Source: Collinsella sp. (GTDB lineage Bacteria; Actinomycetota; Coriobacteriia; Coriobacteriales; Coriobacteriaceae). From it: a stretch of DNA of 64,000 nt. The notes under the pieces are model-generated. The model saw only the letters and a program-made list of their open reading frames with translations. It was not told the DNA's origin and did no database searches. Position numbers and translations under genes: made by a program. This document shows, piece by piece, positions 62,827 through 64,000 of this stretch. The stretch covers positions 62,001 through 126,000 of the forward strand of contig JAHYYJ010000006.1 of the NCBI GenBank assembly GCA_019425015.1, read 5' to 3'. Position 1 is the stretch's first letter. Each line of letters opens with the position of its first letter.

Positions 62827-63768
62827 CTAGGCCAAGAACTCCTTGGTGGTTGCCACGATGTTGGCGGCATCCAGGCCGTACTTGTGCAGGAGCTCGGCGC
62901 CCGGGCCGGACTCGCCGAAGGTGTCGTTGACGCCAATCTTCTTGAGCGGCGTCGGGCACTGCTCGCACAGGACGTCGGCAACGGCGCTGCCCAGGCCACC
63001 GATCACAGAGTGCTCCTCGACGGTCACGACGTGGCCGGTCTTGGTGGCGCTCTTGACGATCAGGTCGGCATCGATGGGCTTGATGGTGTGCATGTTAATG
63101 ACCTCGGCGTCGATGCCCTCGGCGGCGAGCTGCTCGGCGGCTTCGAGAGCCTCGCCGACCATCAGGCCGCAGGCGATGATGGTCACATCGGCGCCCTCGC
63201 GCATGACAATGCCCTTACCCAACTCGAACTTGTAAGTCTCGGGGTCGTTGATAACCGGCGAGGCCAAACGGGCGAAGCGCATGTACACCGGACCGTCGCA
63301 CTCGTAGGCGGCGCGCGTCACGGCGCGGGCTTCAACGTCGTCGGCAGGAACGATCACAGTCATGCCGGGGATGACGCGCATGAGGGCGATATCCTCGCAG
63401 CACTGGTGCGTGGCGCCGTCCTCGCCCACCGAGATGCCGGCGTGCGTGGCACCGATCTTAACGTTGAGGTGCGGGTAGCCGATGGAGTTGCGGACCTGCT
63501 CAAAGGCGCGACCGGCAGCGAACATGGCAAAGGTACTCGCGAAGGCAACACGACCAGTGGTCGCGATACCGGCGGCGACGCCCATCAGGTTGCTCTCGGC
63601 AATGCCCACATCGAAGAAGCGGTCGGGGCAAGCGGCCTTAAACTTACCGGTCTGCGTGGCGGCGGCCAGGTCGGCGTCGAGGACCACAAAGTCATCGTGC
63701 TCGTTGGCGAGCTCGACGAGGGCCTCGCCGTAGCTTACACGCGTGGCGATTTTCTTGACGTCTGCCAT
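62827..63768 (-). CDS. Transketolase, C-terminal subunit
   Basis: C-terminal half of a two-gene transketolase, 313 aa: the pyrimidine-binding domain (VLDADLAAAT, then GIAESNLMGVAAGIATTGRVAFASTFAMF) and the transketolase C domain. The family uses thiamine diphosphate to move two-carbon units in the pentose phosphate pathway. ATG 63768 lies right at the end of the N-terminal subunit gene (stop at 63770-63772), so the pair is coupled. Split transketolases are common in anaerobes. Confidence 0.92.
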   Translation of the reverse strand: MADVKKIATRVSYGEALVELANEHDDFVVLDADLAAATQTGKFKAACPDRFFDVGIAESNLMGVAAGIATTGRVAFASTFAMFAAGRAFEQVRNSIGYPHLNVKIGATHAGISVGEDGATHQCCEDIALMRVIPGMTVIVPADDVEARAVTRAAYECDGPVYMRFARLASPVINDPETYKFELGKGIVMREGADVTIIACGLMVGEALEAAEQLAAEGIDAEVINMHTIKPIDADLIVKSATKTGHVVTVEEHSVIGGLGSAVADVLCEQCPTPLKKIGVNDTFGESGPGAELLHKYGLDAANIVATTKEFLA

Positions 63769-63769
63769 C

Positions 63770-64000
63770 CTAGAGCTCCTCTCCGGCGGCCGTGAGCTCT
63801 GCCATGGCCTGCTCAAACTGTTCATCGTTGGGGGCCTTGCCGTGCCAGCCAACCTGGTTCTCCATAAAGGACACGCCCTTGCCCTTTGTGGTCTCGGCGA
63901 TAATGGCGGTCGGCTGCCCCTTGGTGGCGCGAGCCTCGGCAAAGGCGGCGCGGATCTGGTCGAAGTCGTTGCCGTCGGCGAGCTCAACCACGTGGAACTT
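63770..64000 (-). CDS. Transketolase, N-terminal subunit, 5' part beyond window edge
   Basis: Only the last 76 or so residues are in the window. They contain AEARATKGQPTAIIAETTKGKGVSFMEN and GWHGKAPNDEQFEQAM, the end of the thiamine-diphosphate-binding domain of split transketolases. The gene continues past 64000. It is followed at once by the C-terminal subunit gene. Confidence 0.9.
   Translation of the reverse strand, partial: KFHVVELADGNDFDQIRAAFAEARATKGQPTAIIAETTKGKGVSFMENQVGWHGKAPNDEQFEQAMAELTAAGEEL

Overview
The window reads as a chromosome segment of a high-GC, strictly anaerobic, sugar-fermenting actinobacterium of the Coriobacteriia, most like Collinsella. This is inferred from gene content, not from a database search. 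The signs are a group-A [FeFe] hydrogenase, small rubredoxin and flavin-reductase proteins, several sugar PTS operons, a two-gene transketolase and high GC with dense coding. Both edges cut genes: an M42 aminopeptidase at the left and the N-terminal transketolase subunit at the right.

Layout. 1-11 kb: M42 peptidase, lactaldehyde/propanediol reductase (fucO), a DUF1275 membrane protein, a YgiQ radical SAM protein, a beta-glucoside PTS/6-phospho-beta-glucosidase pair facing an AraC regulator, a CPBP membrane protease and an orphan RelB-type antitoxin. 11.3-17.4 kb: a tight four-gene operon with a NuoF/GltD fusion, an [FeFe] hydrogenase, a substrate-binding lipoprotein and a fused ABC permease-ATPase. 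17.6-22.3 kb: an alpha-glucoside operon (EIIA, LicT-type antiterminator, EIICB, GH4 6-phospho-glucosidase) behind a candidate antiterminator/terminator switch. 22.4-30 kb: an EFR1-type ferredoxin, a DEAD-box helicase with a very long Arg/Gly tail, an FHA protein and a membrane Ser/Thr kinase. 30-33.8 kb: a copper operon (copA, copZ, csoR) with a CsoR-like operator. 34-50 kb: an amidohydrolase, an AbiEi/DUF559 protein, glutamate synthase (gltBD), gpmA, an Nramp transporter, rubredoxin, flavin reductase, smpB, a TPR protein and tRNA-Gln/tRNA-Glu. 50-56 kb: a muropeptide-sugar salvage operon (murR, murQ, murP, mupG). 56-64 kb: a serine recombinase, rnr, ftsEX with an odd FtsE, a zinc-ribbon membrane protein and split transketolase.

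How the parts fit. EIIBC or EIICB proteins for beta-glucosides, alpha-glucosides and MurNAc all lack an EIIA domain, and the one EIIA in the window may serve all three. Fermentation electrons could leave through the hydrogenase or FucO, and GltBD takes in ammonium.

The most unusual content is non-coding. Thirteen copies of a palindrome with arms TGTCTCGATCTGTAACA / TGTTACAGATCGAGACA lie in the intergenic gaps between 26.4 and 47.0 kb, and five of them flank the AbiEi/DUF559 gene. Two copies of a roughly 125-130 nt hairpin (1.1 kb and 61.6 kb) keep identical internal loops while their helices change by compensatory substitutions. There are also three copies of a GTTGCGGTGAAATA hairpin, one of which supplies the 3' end of a gene, two GGGGACAGG hairpins, and a structured element between copA and copZ.
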